From the NCBI RefSeq assembly GCF_004768545.1, contig NZ_CP038634.1, positions 186,001 through 250,000 of the forward strand: 64,000 nucleotides of DNA, given 5' to 3'. Positions within the stretch are counted from its first letter, which is position 1. Each line of letters opens with the position of its first letter. A program made the translations under genes and the position numbers. The stretch is from Cupriavidus oxalaticus (GTDB lineage Bacteria > Pseudomonadota > Gammaproteobacteria > Burkholderiales > Burkholderiaceae). Below are positions 53,073 to 60,550 of this stretch, in pieces. The notes beneath the pieces are model-generated. The model did not search any database. It had not been told where the DNA came from and saw nothing but the letters and a program-made list of their open reading frames with translations.

Positions 53073-54743
53073 CTACGCCTCGGTCACATAGCGGCCCGGC
53101 GCTTCGCCGCAGGGGGCGAAACGCAGGCTGCCGGGGGCCGCGGGCGCGTTGCGCTTCGGGCCGGAGCGCTTCTTCAGCCACTGGGTCCAATGCTCCCACC
53201 ACGAGCCCTGCTCGGCGGTGGCGCCGTCCAGCCAGGCTTCGGGGTTCGCATCGGGCGTGCCGCTGCGGAAATACTTCGACTTGGCATTGCCGGGCGGATT
53301 GACCAGGCTTTGCACGTGGCCGCTGGAACTCAGCACGAACTCGGTGCGCCCGCCGAACGCCTGCGCCGAGCGGTACACCGCCTTCCACGGCGTGATGTGG
53401 TCGGTCATGCCCGCCAGCACGTACTTGTCGCAGTCCACGTCGGACAGCGAAATGGCGTGGCCGAGCACCTGCAGCGCACCCGGCGTGGCGAGCTGGTTCA
53501 GCGTCAGCATGTCCAGGAACTGGCCATGCAGGCCGGCCGGCAGGCGCGTGGTGTCGTTGTTCCAGTAGAGGACGTCGAACGCGGGCGGCGCATTGCCGAG
53601 CAGGTAGTTGTTGACCCAGTAGTTCCACACCAGGTCGTTGGGCCGCAGCCACGCAAACACCCGGCCCAGCGCCTCGCCATCGAGCACGCCGCGCGACGCG
53701 CTGCCGTGCCGCGCCGCCGTGACCGCCTCGGGCGTGCTGAACAGCCCGAGCTGCGACTCGGCATCGAGGCCGAACACCGCCACCATCAGCGTGACGGCGT
53801 GCACGAGCTTCTCGCCACTGGCGGCGCAATAGCCCAGCAGCGCCGCCATCGTCATCGCGCCGGAGCAGGCGCCATGCACGTTGACATCGGCACTGCCGGT
53901 GATGTCGCGCATCGCATGGATCGCCTCGACCAGCGCGCCGACATAGGTATCGAGATTCCAGTCGCGCTGTGCCGCCGTGGGGTTGCGCCAGCTGACCACG
54001 AAGACCTGCAGTCCCTGGGCCAGCATGTACTCCACCATGCTCTTGCCAGGCGCAAGGTCGAACACGTAGAACTTGTTGACCTGCGGCGGCACGATCAGCT
54101 GGGGCCGCGCATGCACTTTCGCGGTGGTCGGGGCGTACTGGATCAGCTCCAGCACCTCATTGCGGAACACCACCGCGCCAGGCGTGGCAGCCAGGTTCGT
54201 GCCGACGCTGAACGCATCCTTGTCGACCTGTGCGGGCATGCCGCCGTTGGTCAGCACATCGCTGGCCAGGTTGATCATGCCGCTGACCAGGTTCATGCCG
54301 CACGACTCGAAGGTCTTGCGCAGCGCCGCCGGGTTGCCTGCCAGGGTGTTGGTCGGTGCCAGCGCGTCGGTCAGCAGCGACATGAAGTATTGCGCGCGAT
54401 GCTTGCTGCGCGGATCCATCACCGAACGCCGCACCGTGCCCTCGAGCGCGTCGCGCCAGGCCTGGTAGCCCTGCAGCGACATGCGGAACAGCGGATGGTC
54501 GCGCCAGGCGTCGTCGCCGAACCGGCGGTCGCGCGCCGACGGCATCGGTGCCGAGCCGTCCAGCACGCTGACCAGGTCATGGGTGAGCTGCGCCTGCTGC
54601 TCGAGCACCAGTACCGGCTCCTGCACGCACTGCGCGCCGATCTGCTGGGCGGCCGTGATGAGATCCTCGGGACGGATCCCGACAAAGGGATTGGGTCCTG
54701 CCAGAAAATCGGTGGGCGCCTCCATGGTGGCTGCATTTGTCAT
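53073..54743 (-). CDS. phaC: Polyhydroxyalkanoate synthase
   Basis: A 556-residue PHA synthase that polymerises (R)-3-hydroxyacyl-CoA on granules. The lipase-like box is GACSGAM with catalytic Cys293; Asp is in AGMTDHITPWKAVYRSAQAF and His in SSSGHVQSLVNPPGNAKSKY. Other family segments: FVVSWRNPTAAQRDWNLDTY and LRPNDLVWNYWVNNYLLGNA. The length is nearer to class II (about 560) than to class I PhaC (about 590), and the neighbouring mcl-type PhaZ agrees. No phaA/phaB genes are adjacent, so this looks like a second synthase locus (phaC2 type). AGGAG lies 6 bp before the ATG. Confidence 0.93.
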   Translation of the reverse strand: MTNAATMEAPTDFLAGPNPFVGIRPEDLITAAQQIGAQCVQEPVLVLEQQAQLTHDLVSVLDGSAPMPSARDRRFGDDAWRDHPLFRMSLQGYQAWRDALEGTVRRSVMDPRSKHRAQYFMSLLTDALAPTNTLAGNPAALRKTFESCGMNLVSGMINLASDVLTNGGMPAQVDKDAFSVGTNLAATPGAVVFRNEVLELIQYAPTTAKVHARPQLIVPPQVNKFYVFDLAPGKSMVEYMLAQGLQVFVVSWRNPTAAQRDWNLDTYVGALVEAIHAMRDITGSADVNVHGACSGAMTMAALLGYCAASGEKLVHAVTLMVAVFGLDAESQLGLFSTPEAVTAARHGSASRGVLDGEALGRVFAWLRPNDLVWNYWVNNYLLGNAPPAFDVLYWNNDTTRLPAGLHGQFLDMLTLNQLATPGALQVLGHAISLSDVDCDKYVLAGMTDHITPWKAVYRSAQAFGGRTEFVLSSSGHVQSLVNPPGNAKSKYFRSGTPDANPEAWLDGATAEQGSWWEHWTQWLKKRSGPKRNAPAAPGSLRFAPCGEAPGRYVTEA

Positions 54744-54799
54744 ACTGCTCTCCTGTCTCTTTCTTTCCTGCTTCTGCTTTTGCTTCCGCTGTTACCGTT

Positions 54800-55264
54800 T
54801 CACGCCATGACAAGCGCCAGGGCTTCGGCCACCATCGCCGGCTTGGCTTCGCCCTCGATCTCCATCGTGTTTTCCGTGCGCAGCAGCACGCGGCCGTCGC
54901 CCTTGTTGTCGGCCGACACCAGCCTGACGCGATTGCGCACGCGCGCCCCGGCCTTCACCGGCGCGAGGAAGCGCGTCTTCTCCACGCCATAGTTGACCGC
55001 GGCGCGCGCATCCGCCGGCACCACGCCCATGTCGACCAGCTTCCCTGCCAGCAGGGACAGCGTCAGGTAGCCGTGGGCGATGGTGCCGCCGAACGGGCTT
55101 TCGCGGCGCGCGCGCTCCACGTCGACGTGGATCCACTGGCTGTCGCCGGTGCATTGCGCGAATGCATCGATGCGCGCCTGGTCCACTTCCATCCACGCCG
55201 AAACGCCGAGTTCCTTGCCGACGAATGCGCCGAGCGTGCCCATGCTGTAACCTTCGATTGCCAT
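54800..55264 (-). CDS. MaoC-like (R)-enoyl-CoA hydratase, PhaJ-like
   Basis: A 154-residue single hot-dog protein. The hydratase motif is present: RIDAFAQCTGDSQWIHVDVE and RARRESPFGGTIAHGYLTLS (Asp and His of the catalytic pair). It would convert enoyl-CoA from beta-oxidation to (R)-3-hydroxyacyl-CoA, the monomer for PHA synthase. It is the first gene of the leftward run, 56 bp before phaC, an arrangement that supports monomer supply. Related NodN-type hydratases look similar, so the PHA role rests on context. Start at ATG 55264. Confidence 0.85.
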   Translation of the reverse strand: MAIEGYSMGTLGAFVGKELGVSAWMEVDQARIDAFAQCTGDSQWIHVDVERARRESPFGGTIAHGYLTLSLLAGKLVDMGVVPADARAAVNYGVEKTRFLAPVKAGARVRNRVRLVSADNKGDGRVLLRTENTMEIEGEAKPAMVAEALALVMA

Positions 55265-55503
55265 ATGCCTCCTTGCTTGCTTTGGCGTCCGTGCATGCCG
55301 ACCGTGTCGGCGCACGCATGTTTGTACTGCCGCATCGTAGTGGCGCGGCGCGCAAACACGGCTACCAAAACCGGCCCATTTGCTGACAATGCTTGCCGCT
55401 TTGCAGGGCCGTGGCACGGCGTGCGCGCAATGCGCTTCCGCGGGCGCACCGAATGGCAGGATTTGTCAGTCGCGCGGCCGGCATTGCCAGCACCGTTGCT
55501 GCG

Positions 55504-56517
55504 CTAAGGCGTGCGGCGGTACGTGTTTGGCGTGCTGCCGGTCCAGTGCCGGAAGGCGCGGTGGAAGGCAGTCGGATTGTCGAAACCCACGTCGAAGGCA
55601 ATGGCCGTGATCGCGTCATCGGAGCGCGTCAGGCGCTGGATGGCAATGTCGCGCCGCACGCCGTCCTTGATCGCCTGGAAGGTGGTGCCCTCCGCGGACA
55701 GCCGGCGGCAGAGCGTGCGCACCGAGCAGTGCAGCGCCGCCGCCACGGCTTCGATGGTCGGCGCTACCGGCAGGCAATCCGCCACGTACTGCCTGACGCG
55801 ATGACAGGTCATGGGCTCGGCAAACGTGACAAAGATCCAGTCCTCGGGCGCGCGTGCCAGGAATTTCTCAAGGTCGGACTTGCGTTGCCGCACCGGCATG
55901 TCGAGGAATGCCGCGTCGAAGGCAATGCCGCCGCGCTCGCAGCCGAAATGCACCGGGCCGGGAAACAGGTAGAGATGGTCACTCGCCTGCGCGGGGCGCG
56001 CTGACGGCAGCTGCACCGCCTGCAGCGGGATCTTGTGGCGGATCAGCCATGACGCCACGCCATGCACCAGCTTCAGCATCAGCTCGCGTGCCATCGGGCC
56101 CACGGCCGGACCGGCTGCAGCCTCCACCAGTTCCACATGCGCGGCACTGCCTTCGCGCCGCGACTCCACGCGGAACTCATCCAGCAGCAGCCGGAAGAAC
56201 TGCCCGAAGCGATGCAGCGCGACTTCGAGCCGTGGCGCATCCAGCAAGCTCAGGCACAGGTACTTGAGCGTGCCGTTGCGCAGCGGACGGCTGAAGATGC
56301 CGGGCATCTCATCGTCGAGCTCGTGCGCCAGCAGCCGGTACAAGGTCGAGAACTGCTCCTGCGTCACGCGTGCCGCGGGCTCGTCCATCAGCTCCGTGGC
56401 AATGCCGGAACGCGCCGCCAGCTGCGCGATCAGCGCAGGATCGGCACCGGGCAGGAAGCCATGGACGAAGGAAACCGGGACGGTGGGGGACAGGCAATTC
56501 ACTTGAAAAACCGGCAT
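55504..56517 (-). CDS. AraC family transcriptional regulator with arabinose-binding-like N-terminal domain
   Basis: A 337-residue regulator of the OruR/ArgR-like AraC group. The N-terminal domain (VHGFLPGADPALIAQLAARS, LLAHELDDEMPGIFSRPLRN, GTLKYLCLSLLDAPRLEVAL) is followed by the C-terminal AraC helix-turn-helix pair (PTIEAVAAALHCSVRTLCRR, LTRSDDAITAIAFDVGFDNP, TAFHRAFRHWTGSTPNTYRR). It is divergent from the cleavage-enzyme gene, with 21-bp-period direct repeats between them, a typical AraC target, and the same repeats precede the MFS operon. The start is uncertain: 56517 is chosen because upstream residues do not look conserved; 56601 is possible. Confidence 0.88.
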   Translation of the reverse strand: MPVFQVNCLSPTVPVSFVHGFLPGADPALIAQLAARSGIATELMDEPAARVTQEQFSTLYRLLAHELDDEMPGIFSRPLRNGTLKYLCLSLLDAPRLEVALHRFGQFFRLLLDEFRVESRREGSAAHVELVEAAAGPAVGPMARELMLKLVHGVASWLIRHKIPLQAVQLPSARPAQASDHLYLFPGPVHFGCERGGIAFDAAFLDMPVRQRKSDLEKFLARAPEDWIFVTFAEPMTCHRVRQYVADCLPVAPTIEAVAAALHCSVRTLCRRLSAEGTTFQAIKDGVRRDIAIQRLTRSDDAITAIAFDVGFDNPTAFHRAFRHWTGSTPNTYRRTP

Positions 56518-56616
56518 CGGATGCCGCGGGTGGGAGACGAAAATACGGCGCGTCTGCGCCATCGCCCCGACACTGTGCAACGTTGCCCCGGCCGCGCACA
56601 TCGTGTTTTCCCTGAC

Positions 56617-56681
56617 TGTCCCGAAATGTCAAGCGATCGTCCCGGATCGTCAAATTGCTTCATGCCGTTCGCCGATACTTC
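56617..56681 (+). promoter_or_regulatory. Predicted AraC-type activator site and promoter of the cleavage-enzyme operon
   Basis: Direct repeats TGTCCCGAAATGTCAA (56617-56632) and CGTCCCGGATCGTCAA (56638-56653) lie 21 bp apart, two turns of the helix. GATACTTC (56674-56681) follows 21 bp after the second repeat, exactly as in the MFS promoter. The distance to the start codon (about 120 bp) is also nearly the same in both. Confidence 0.65.
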
Positions 56682-56773
56682 AGGCCATCGAATGACGATG
56701 AAAACAGGCCGACGGAACGCGAACCAGCAGGTTCTGCCCGGACCGCCTGCCGACAACACCCAGGAGCAACAGC

Positions 56774-57826
56774 ATGCAATTCCTCGACGATTCCCTGCAC
56801 CCCGAGAACATGGACAAGGTGGTCATCACCGTGGCGCCGTACGGTCCGGAATGGATGCCGGCAGATTTCCCGGAAGACATCCCCGTGACCATGGAAGAGC
56901 AGGTGCAGAAGGCCGTCGACTGCTATAACGCCGGCGCCACCGTGCTGCACCTGCACGTGCGCGAACTGGATGGCAAGGGTTCCAAGCGCCTGTCGAAGTT
57001 CAACGAGCTGATCGCCGGCGTGCGCGCAGCCGTGCCCGACATGATCATCCAGGTCGGCGGCTCGATCTCGTTCGCGCCGGAAGACGACGGCCAGGCCGCC
57101 AAGTGGCTGTCGGACGACACCCGCCACATGCTGGCCGAACTGGACCCGAAGCCGGACCAGGTCACCGTGGCGATCAACACCACGCAGATGAACATCATGG
57201 AGCTGCTGTACCCGGAATACACCGCGGGTACCTCGCTGTCCCATCCGGCCTACGTCGAAGCTTATCGCGAAATGACCGTGCCGGCCGGCCCGGGCTGGGT
57301 GGAAGAGCACCTGCGCCGCTTGAGCAACGCTGGCGTCCAGCCGCACTTCCAGCTGACCGGCATGCACGCCCTCGAAACCCTCGAGCGGATGGTGCGCGCC
57401 GGCAAGTACATGGGCCCGCTGAACCTGACCTGGATCGGCATCGGCGGCGGCTTCGACGGTCCCAACCCGTTCAACTTCTTCAACTTCATCCACCGCGCGC
57501 CCAACGGCTGCACGCTGACCGCCGAGTCGCTGCTGAAGAACGTGCTGCCGTTCAACATGATGGCGATGGCGATGGGCCTGCACCCGCGCTGCGGCATCGA
57601 GGACACGATCATCGACCAGCACGGCAACCGCATGACCTCGGTGCAGCAGATCGAGCAATGCGTGCGGGTGGCCAAGGAACTGGGCCGCGAGATCGCCTCG
57701 GGCAAGGAAGCGCGCGAGATCTACCGCATCGGCACCTGGTACGACAGCGCCGAGGAAACCCTTGCGGCGCACGGCATGGCGCCCAACCGCAAGCCCGGGC
57801 AGAAGAACCTGCCGGTGCGCGCCTGA
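56774..57826 (+). CDS. Beta-keto acid cleavage enzyme (BKACE, DUF849; 3-keto-5-aminohexanoate cleavage family)
   Basis: A 350-residue TIM-barrel Zn enzyme that condenses a beta-keto acid with acetyl-CoA to give acetoacetate and a new acyl-CoA. The N-terminal Zn ligands His59 and His61 are in ATVLHLHVRELDGKGSKRL; further motifs are IIQVGGSISFAPEDDG, QPHFQLTGMHALETLERMVR, LTWIGIGGGFDGPNPFNFFN and MGLHPRCGIEDTI. BKACE substrates vary widely (aminohexanoate, dehydrocarnitine, others), and nothing here fixes one. It is divergent from the AraC gene and heads a run with a DUF1289 protein, a DsbA-fold protein and a Bug protein. Confidence 0.93.
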   Translation: MQFLDDSLHPENMDKVVITVAPYGPEWMPADFPEDIPVTMEEQVQKAVDCYNAGATVLHLHVRELDGKGSKRLSKFNELIAGVRAAVPDMIIQVGGSISFAPEDDGQAAKWLSDDTRHMLAELDPKPDQVTVAINTTQMNIMELLYPEYTAGTSLSHPAYVEAYREMTVPAGPGWVEEHLRRLSNAGVQPHFQLTGMHALETLERMVRAGKYMGPLNLTWIGIGGGFDGPNPFNFFNFIHRAPNGCTLTAESLLKNVLPFNMMAMAMGLHPRCGIEDTIIDQHGNRMTSVQQIEQCVRVAKELGREIASGKEAREIYRIGTWYDSAEETLAAHGMAPNRKPGQKNLPVRA

Positions 57827-57834
57827 CGCGCATC

Positions 57835-57867
57835 GCCCGGCCGCGGGGCGTCCCGCCCCGGCCGGGC
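57835..57867 (+). other. GC-rich hairpin after the cleavage-enzyme gene
   Basis: GCCCGGCC-GCGGGGC and GCCCCG-GCCGGGC pair with a small bulge around GTCCC, directly after the stop. There is no T-run, so it may attenuate, or stabilise the upstream mRNA, rather than terminate. Confidence 0.4.
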
Positions 57868-57912
57868 ATCGGCGCCCCGCGCGCCTGCCCGAACCACAAC
57901 ACCGCTGAAGCC

Positions 57913-58116
57913 ATGAATCCTGCCCCCGCCGTCGCCAATCCGTGCCTCAACATCTGCCGCCTGGACGTGGCCGGCAAGTATTGCCAGGGCTGCGGCAGGA
58001 CCCCGCTGGAAATCGGCACCTGGGACCGGATGACCGAGGCCCGGCGCGCCGAGGTGCTGGCCGAGCTGCCCGCCCGCCAGCCCTGGCGCCGCGCGCAAGC
58101 CGCGTCCGCCCCCTGA
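57913..58116 (+). CDS. DUF1289 small cysteine-motif protein
   Basis: A 67-residue protein. The core NPCLNICRLDVAGKYCQGCG has four cysteines (C-x3-C then C-x2-C), a probable Zn or Fe site, followed by RTPLEIGTWDRMTEARRAEV, the DUF1289 pattern. The role is unknown. It lies 86 bp after the cleavage enzyme and 57 bp before the DsbA-fold gene, all rightward. Confidence 0.85.
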   Translation: MNPAPAVANPCLNICRLDVAGKYCQGCGRTPLEIGTWDRMTEARRAEVLAELPARQPWRRAQAASAP

Positions 58117-58173
58117 TTCCCCTCGCCCGCCGCCAGGCACGCATGCGGCGGCGGGCGCCATCAAGCTGCTGCC

Positions 58174-58872
58174 ATGACCCACCCCACGACGCTTACGGTC
58201 GATGCCTACTTCGACCTGATCTGCCCCTGGTGCATGATCGGCAAGAAGCACCTCGAAACCGCCATTGAATGGCTCGCCCGGGAGTACCCGAAAGTTGCCG
58301 TCCGGGTCGCCTGGCACTCTTATCCGCTGATCCCGACCACGCCACCGGAGGGCAGGCCCTACCGCGAGTTCTACCTCGCGCGGCTGGGAGGCCCCGAGGC
58401 CATGGCCGCGCGCCAGGCGCAAGTCTGCGCTGCCGCGCGCGAAGCCGGCATCACGCTGGCGCTGGATCGCATCGAGACCTTTCCCAGCACGCTGCTGGCC
58501 CACCGGCTGGTCCGCCACGCCGTCAGGCAAGCCGGCCCCGAGGCCGCTTCGGCGCTGCTGGACGAGCTGTTCACGCGCTACTTCATCCGCGCCGAGAACA
58601 TCGGCGATCCGCAAGTCCTGCGGCGCGCCGCGGCAGCCTGCGGCATCGCACTGCCTGACGCAGGCGCCGACGGCGACCTGCCCGATCTGGACTGGCTGCC
58701 CCCGCTGCACGACCCGGACGCCCCGCCGCTGCGCACCGGCTTCGGCGTGCCGCATGTGGTGTTCAACGGCACGCACAGCGTGTCGGGCGCCCGGCCGCCT
58801 TCGGTGCTGGTCGAAGCCATGCAGCGGGCCCTTGCGCGCGCGAAGCAGCGCGCCACGCTCGCTGCCGGCTGA
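58174..58872 (+). CDS. DsbA-fold oxidoreductase, FrnE/2-hydroxychromene-2-carboxylate isomerase-like
   Basis: A 232-residue cytoplasmic thioredoxin-fold protein without a signal peptide. The active-site-like CPWC (Cys17, Cys20) is in DAYFDLICPWCMIGKKHLET; the cis-proline segment is GFGVPHVVFNGTHSVSGARP. Further family motifs are LAHRLVRHAVRQAGPEAASA and YFIRAENIGDPQVLRRAAAA. FrnE-type proteins catalyse disulfide or polyketide-type redox reactions, and the substrate is open. It lies downstream of the DUF1289 gene, probably in the same operon. Confidence 0.88.
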   Translation: MTHPTTLTVDAYFDLICPWCMIGKKHLETAIEWLAREYPKVAVRVAWHSYPLIPTTPPEGRPYREFYLARLGGPEAMAARQAQVCAAAREAGITLALDRIETFPSTLLAHRLVRHAVRQAGPEAASALLDELFTRYFIRAENIGDPQVLRRAAAACGIALPDAGADGDLPDLDWLPPLHDPDAPPLRTGFGVPHVVFNGTHSVSGARPPSVLVEAMQRALARAKQRATLAAG

Positions 58873-58994
58873 AGCTCCCCCGCCGGTATTCAAACCGGCG
58901 CGCGCCCCCATCTCTTCAACCTGAGCCCATGACCATCCCGACAAGAAGGCTGGCATGGGCAAGTTTCATCTCATATCTTTAAACGGAGACAACC

Positions 58995-59972
58995 ATGCCA
59001 ACCCGCCCCACCCTGTTCCGTCCCCGCCACGCCGCGGTTGCCGCCATGCTGGCACTGGCGATGCCGGCCGCGATGGCCTGGACCAGCAAGCCCGTGCGCA
59101 TGCTGGTGCCGGCGCCTGCCGGCGGCACCATGGACGTGATCGCACGCCTGCTGGCCGACCAGCTTTCGGCCGACCTCGGCACGCCCGTGGTGGTCGACAA
59201 CAAGCCGGGCGCCGGCGGCGGCATCGCGATTAGCGCGATGCTGGCCGCGCCGCCCGACGGCCAGACCATCATGGTGACCGCGACCAACGTGCTGACCGAA
59301 GTGCCGCACGTGCTGAAGACTCCCTACAACACCATGAAGGACATCCGCCCGCTGGCCGCCGTGGCCCGCTCGCGGCTGCTGCTGGTGGGCTCGCCGACGC
59401 TGCCCGCCAAGGACTTCAACGGCCTGGTGAGCTACGCGCGTGCCAACCCCGGCAAGCTCAGCTTCGCTTCCTACAGCGCCGGCACCGCTTCGCACTACGC
59501 GGGCGTGATCGTGAACCAGAAGTCCGGCATGGACCTGCAGCACGTGCCGTTCGCCGGCTCGGCGCCAGCGCTGGCCCAGGTGATGGGCGGCCAGATCGCC
59601 GTGATGTACGACGGCATGGTGACGTCGCTGCCGATGATCAAGGCGGGCAAGCTGCAGCCGTACGCCGTGGCATCGAAGAACCGCTCGCCGCTGCTGCCGC
59701 AGGTGCCGACCTTCGCCGAACTGGGCTATCCCGATGTGGAGTTCAGCAACTGGGTCGGCGTGATCGCATCGGCGCGCGTGCCGGTCGAACTGGCGCAGAA
59801 GATCCAGACCGCGACCTACAAGGCCGCGGCGACACCCAAGGTGCAGGAGCGGATGCAGGCGCTGAGCTATGAGCCGATGCAGCCACAGTCGCTGCAGCAG
59901 CTCGGGCAGTCGCTGCACGAAGAGTTCGAGCGCAATGGCGCGATTGTGAAGGCGTTCAATATCCAGCCTTGA
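58995..59972 (+). CDS. Bug-family (TctC-like) periplasmic solute-binding protein
   Basis: A 325-residue protein, the third Bug protein in the window. Signal AAVAAMLALAMPAAMAW; family motifs PVRMLVPAPAGGTMDVIARL, GTPVVVDNKPGAGGGIAISA, LQHVPFAGSAPALAQVMGGQ and VPTFAELGYPDVEFSNW. GGAGA precedes the ATG after an A/T-rich stretch (CATATCTTTAAACGGAG), so it may have its own promoter. It follows the cleavage-enzyme run by 122 bp and may bind the substrate of that pathway. Confidence 0.9.
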   Translation: MPTRPTLFRPRHAAVAAMLALAMPAAMAWTSKPVRMLVPAPAGGTMDVIARLLADQLSADLGTPVVVDNKPGAGGGIAISAMLAAPPDGQTIMVTATNVLTEVPHVLKTPYNTMKDIRPLAAVARSRLLLVGSPTLPAKDFNGLVSYARANPGKLSFASYSAGTASHYAGVIVNQKSGMDLQHVPFAGSAPALAQVMGGQIAVMYDGMVTSLPMIKAGKLQPYAVASKNRSPLLPQVPTFAELGYPDVEFSNWVGVIASARVPVELAQKIQTATYKAAATPKVQERMQALSYEPMQPQSLQQLGQSLHEEFERNGAIVKAFNIQP

Positions 59973-60035
59973 TCGGGCGCTTTTGTTCCACTGGTTTGCT
60001 TCCCTTTCCCATAAATGGGAGAGAGGAGAAAGCAC

Positions 60036-60452
60036 TGCCGGCACCAGGCTTCGTCGCACCCACACGCCTCCCTCGGGAGGCGTTTCTCATGTGTGCCGAG
60101 CATGCCCAACAGCTCGGTGGTGCAGGTCCCCTATCCAACCTGATGGTGGTGAAGGATTAGCGAAGCGCAAGGGCTCCACCGTGAGGTGGGGTCTGAAGGA
60201 AGCGTGGAGCAAAGCCACGACCTGACGAACAGAAATCAGATACGAGGCCTGGTACCTGAAGTCGCACTGGGCTGGGCTACTTCGGCTTCAGTGAGTGGCC
60301 AAGCGTGCTGCGCGATCTCGAGTGCTGGCTGCGCCGGCGCTTGCGCTGCTTCCTCCGCTTGCGCGAGAGAGGGTGAGGGCAGGCGCATGGCAAGCATCGC
60401 TGCCGGCACCAGGCTTCGTCAGCCCCCGCACGCCTTTCTCGGGAGGCGTTTC
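60036..60452. repeat. Two direct copies of a roughly 53-bp hairpin-bearing repeat flanking an intron relic
   Basis: Copy 1 (60036-60088) and copy 2 (60401-60452) both read CTGCCGGCACCAGGCTTCGT (copy 1 from its C, copy 2 from a preceding C at 60400) and then, after a few differing bases, CACGCCT-CTCGGGAGGCGTTTCT, which folds into a terminator-like hairpin ACGCCTCCC/GGGAGGCGT. The group II intron relic lies between them. They look like dispersed intergenic repeats. The rest of the interval holds no recognised gene. Confidence 0.65.
60110..60358 (+). pseudogene. Group II intron relic (ribozyme fragment joined to a maturase C-terminus)
   Basis: From about 60110 the sequence resembles group II intron domain I (GCGAAGCGCAAGGGCTCC, GTGAGGTGGGGTCTGAAGGA, CCTGACGAACAGAAATC). 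From 60272 one frame reads LGYFGFSEWPSVLRDLECWL and then RRRLRCFL, which is the end of a group II maturase domain. The reverse transcriptase core is missing, so this is an internally deleted element, distinct from the intact intron at 33401-35250 (whose matching segment reads WKAYFGLAQTSRIWRELDSW). Confidence 0.7.
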
Positions 60453-60493
60453 TACTTGCCGGCGAAAGCGCGTCGCCCTTTCGCAAGCTCAAC

Positions 60494-60530
60494 AAAAAAA
60501 AAGCGCCAGTCCCCGCCCGAGGACTGGCGC
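60494..60530 (-). terminator. Terminator of the leftward AMP-ligase operon
   Basis: Read leftward, GCGCCAGTCC (60530-60521) pairs with GGACTGGCGC (60512-60503) around an 8-base loop and is followed by nine T residues (60502-60494). It lies 20 bp after the stop of the ligase gene. Confidence 0.9.
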
Positions 60531-60550
60531 CAAGCTCCTTACCTTCCCTT

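Noticed and set aside
54744..54799. Pyrimidine-rich tract before phaC as a regulatory element
   Set aside because: Read on the coding strand it is simply a purine-rich leader containing the ribosome site; nothing further could be supported.
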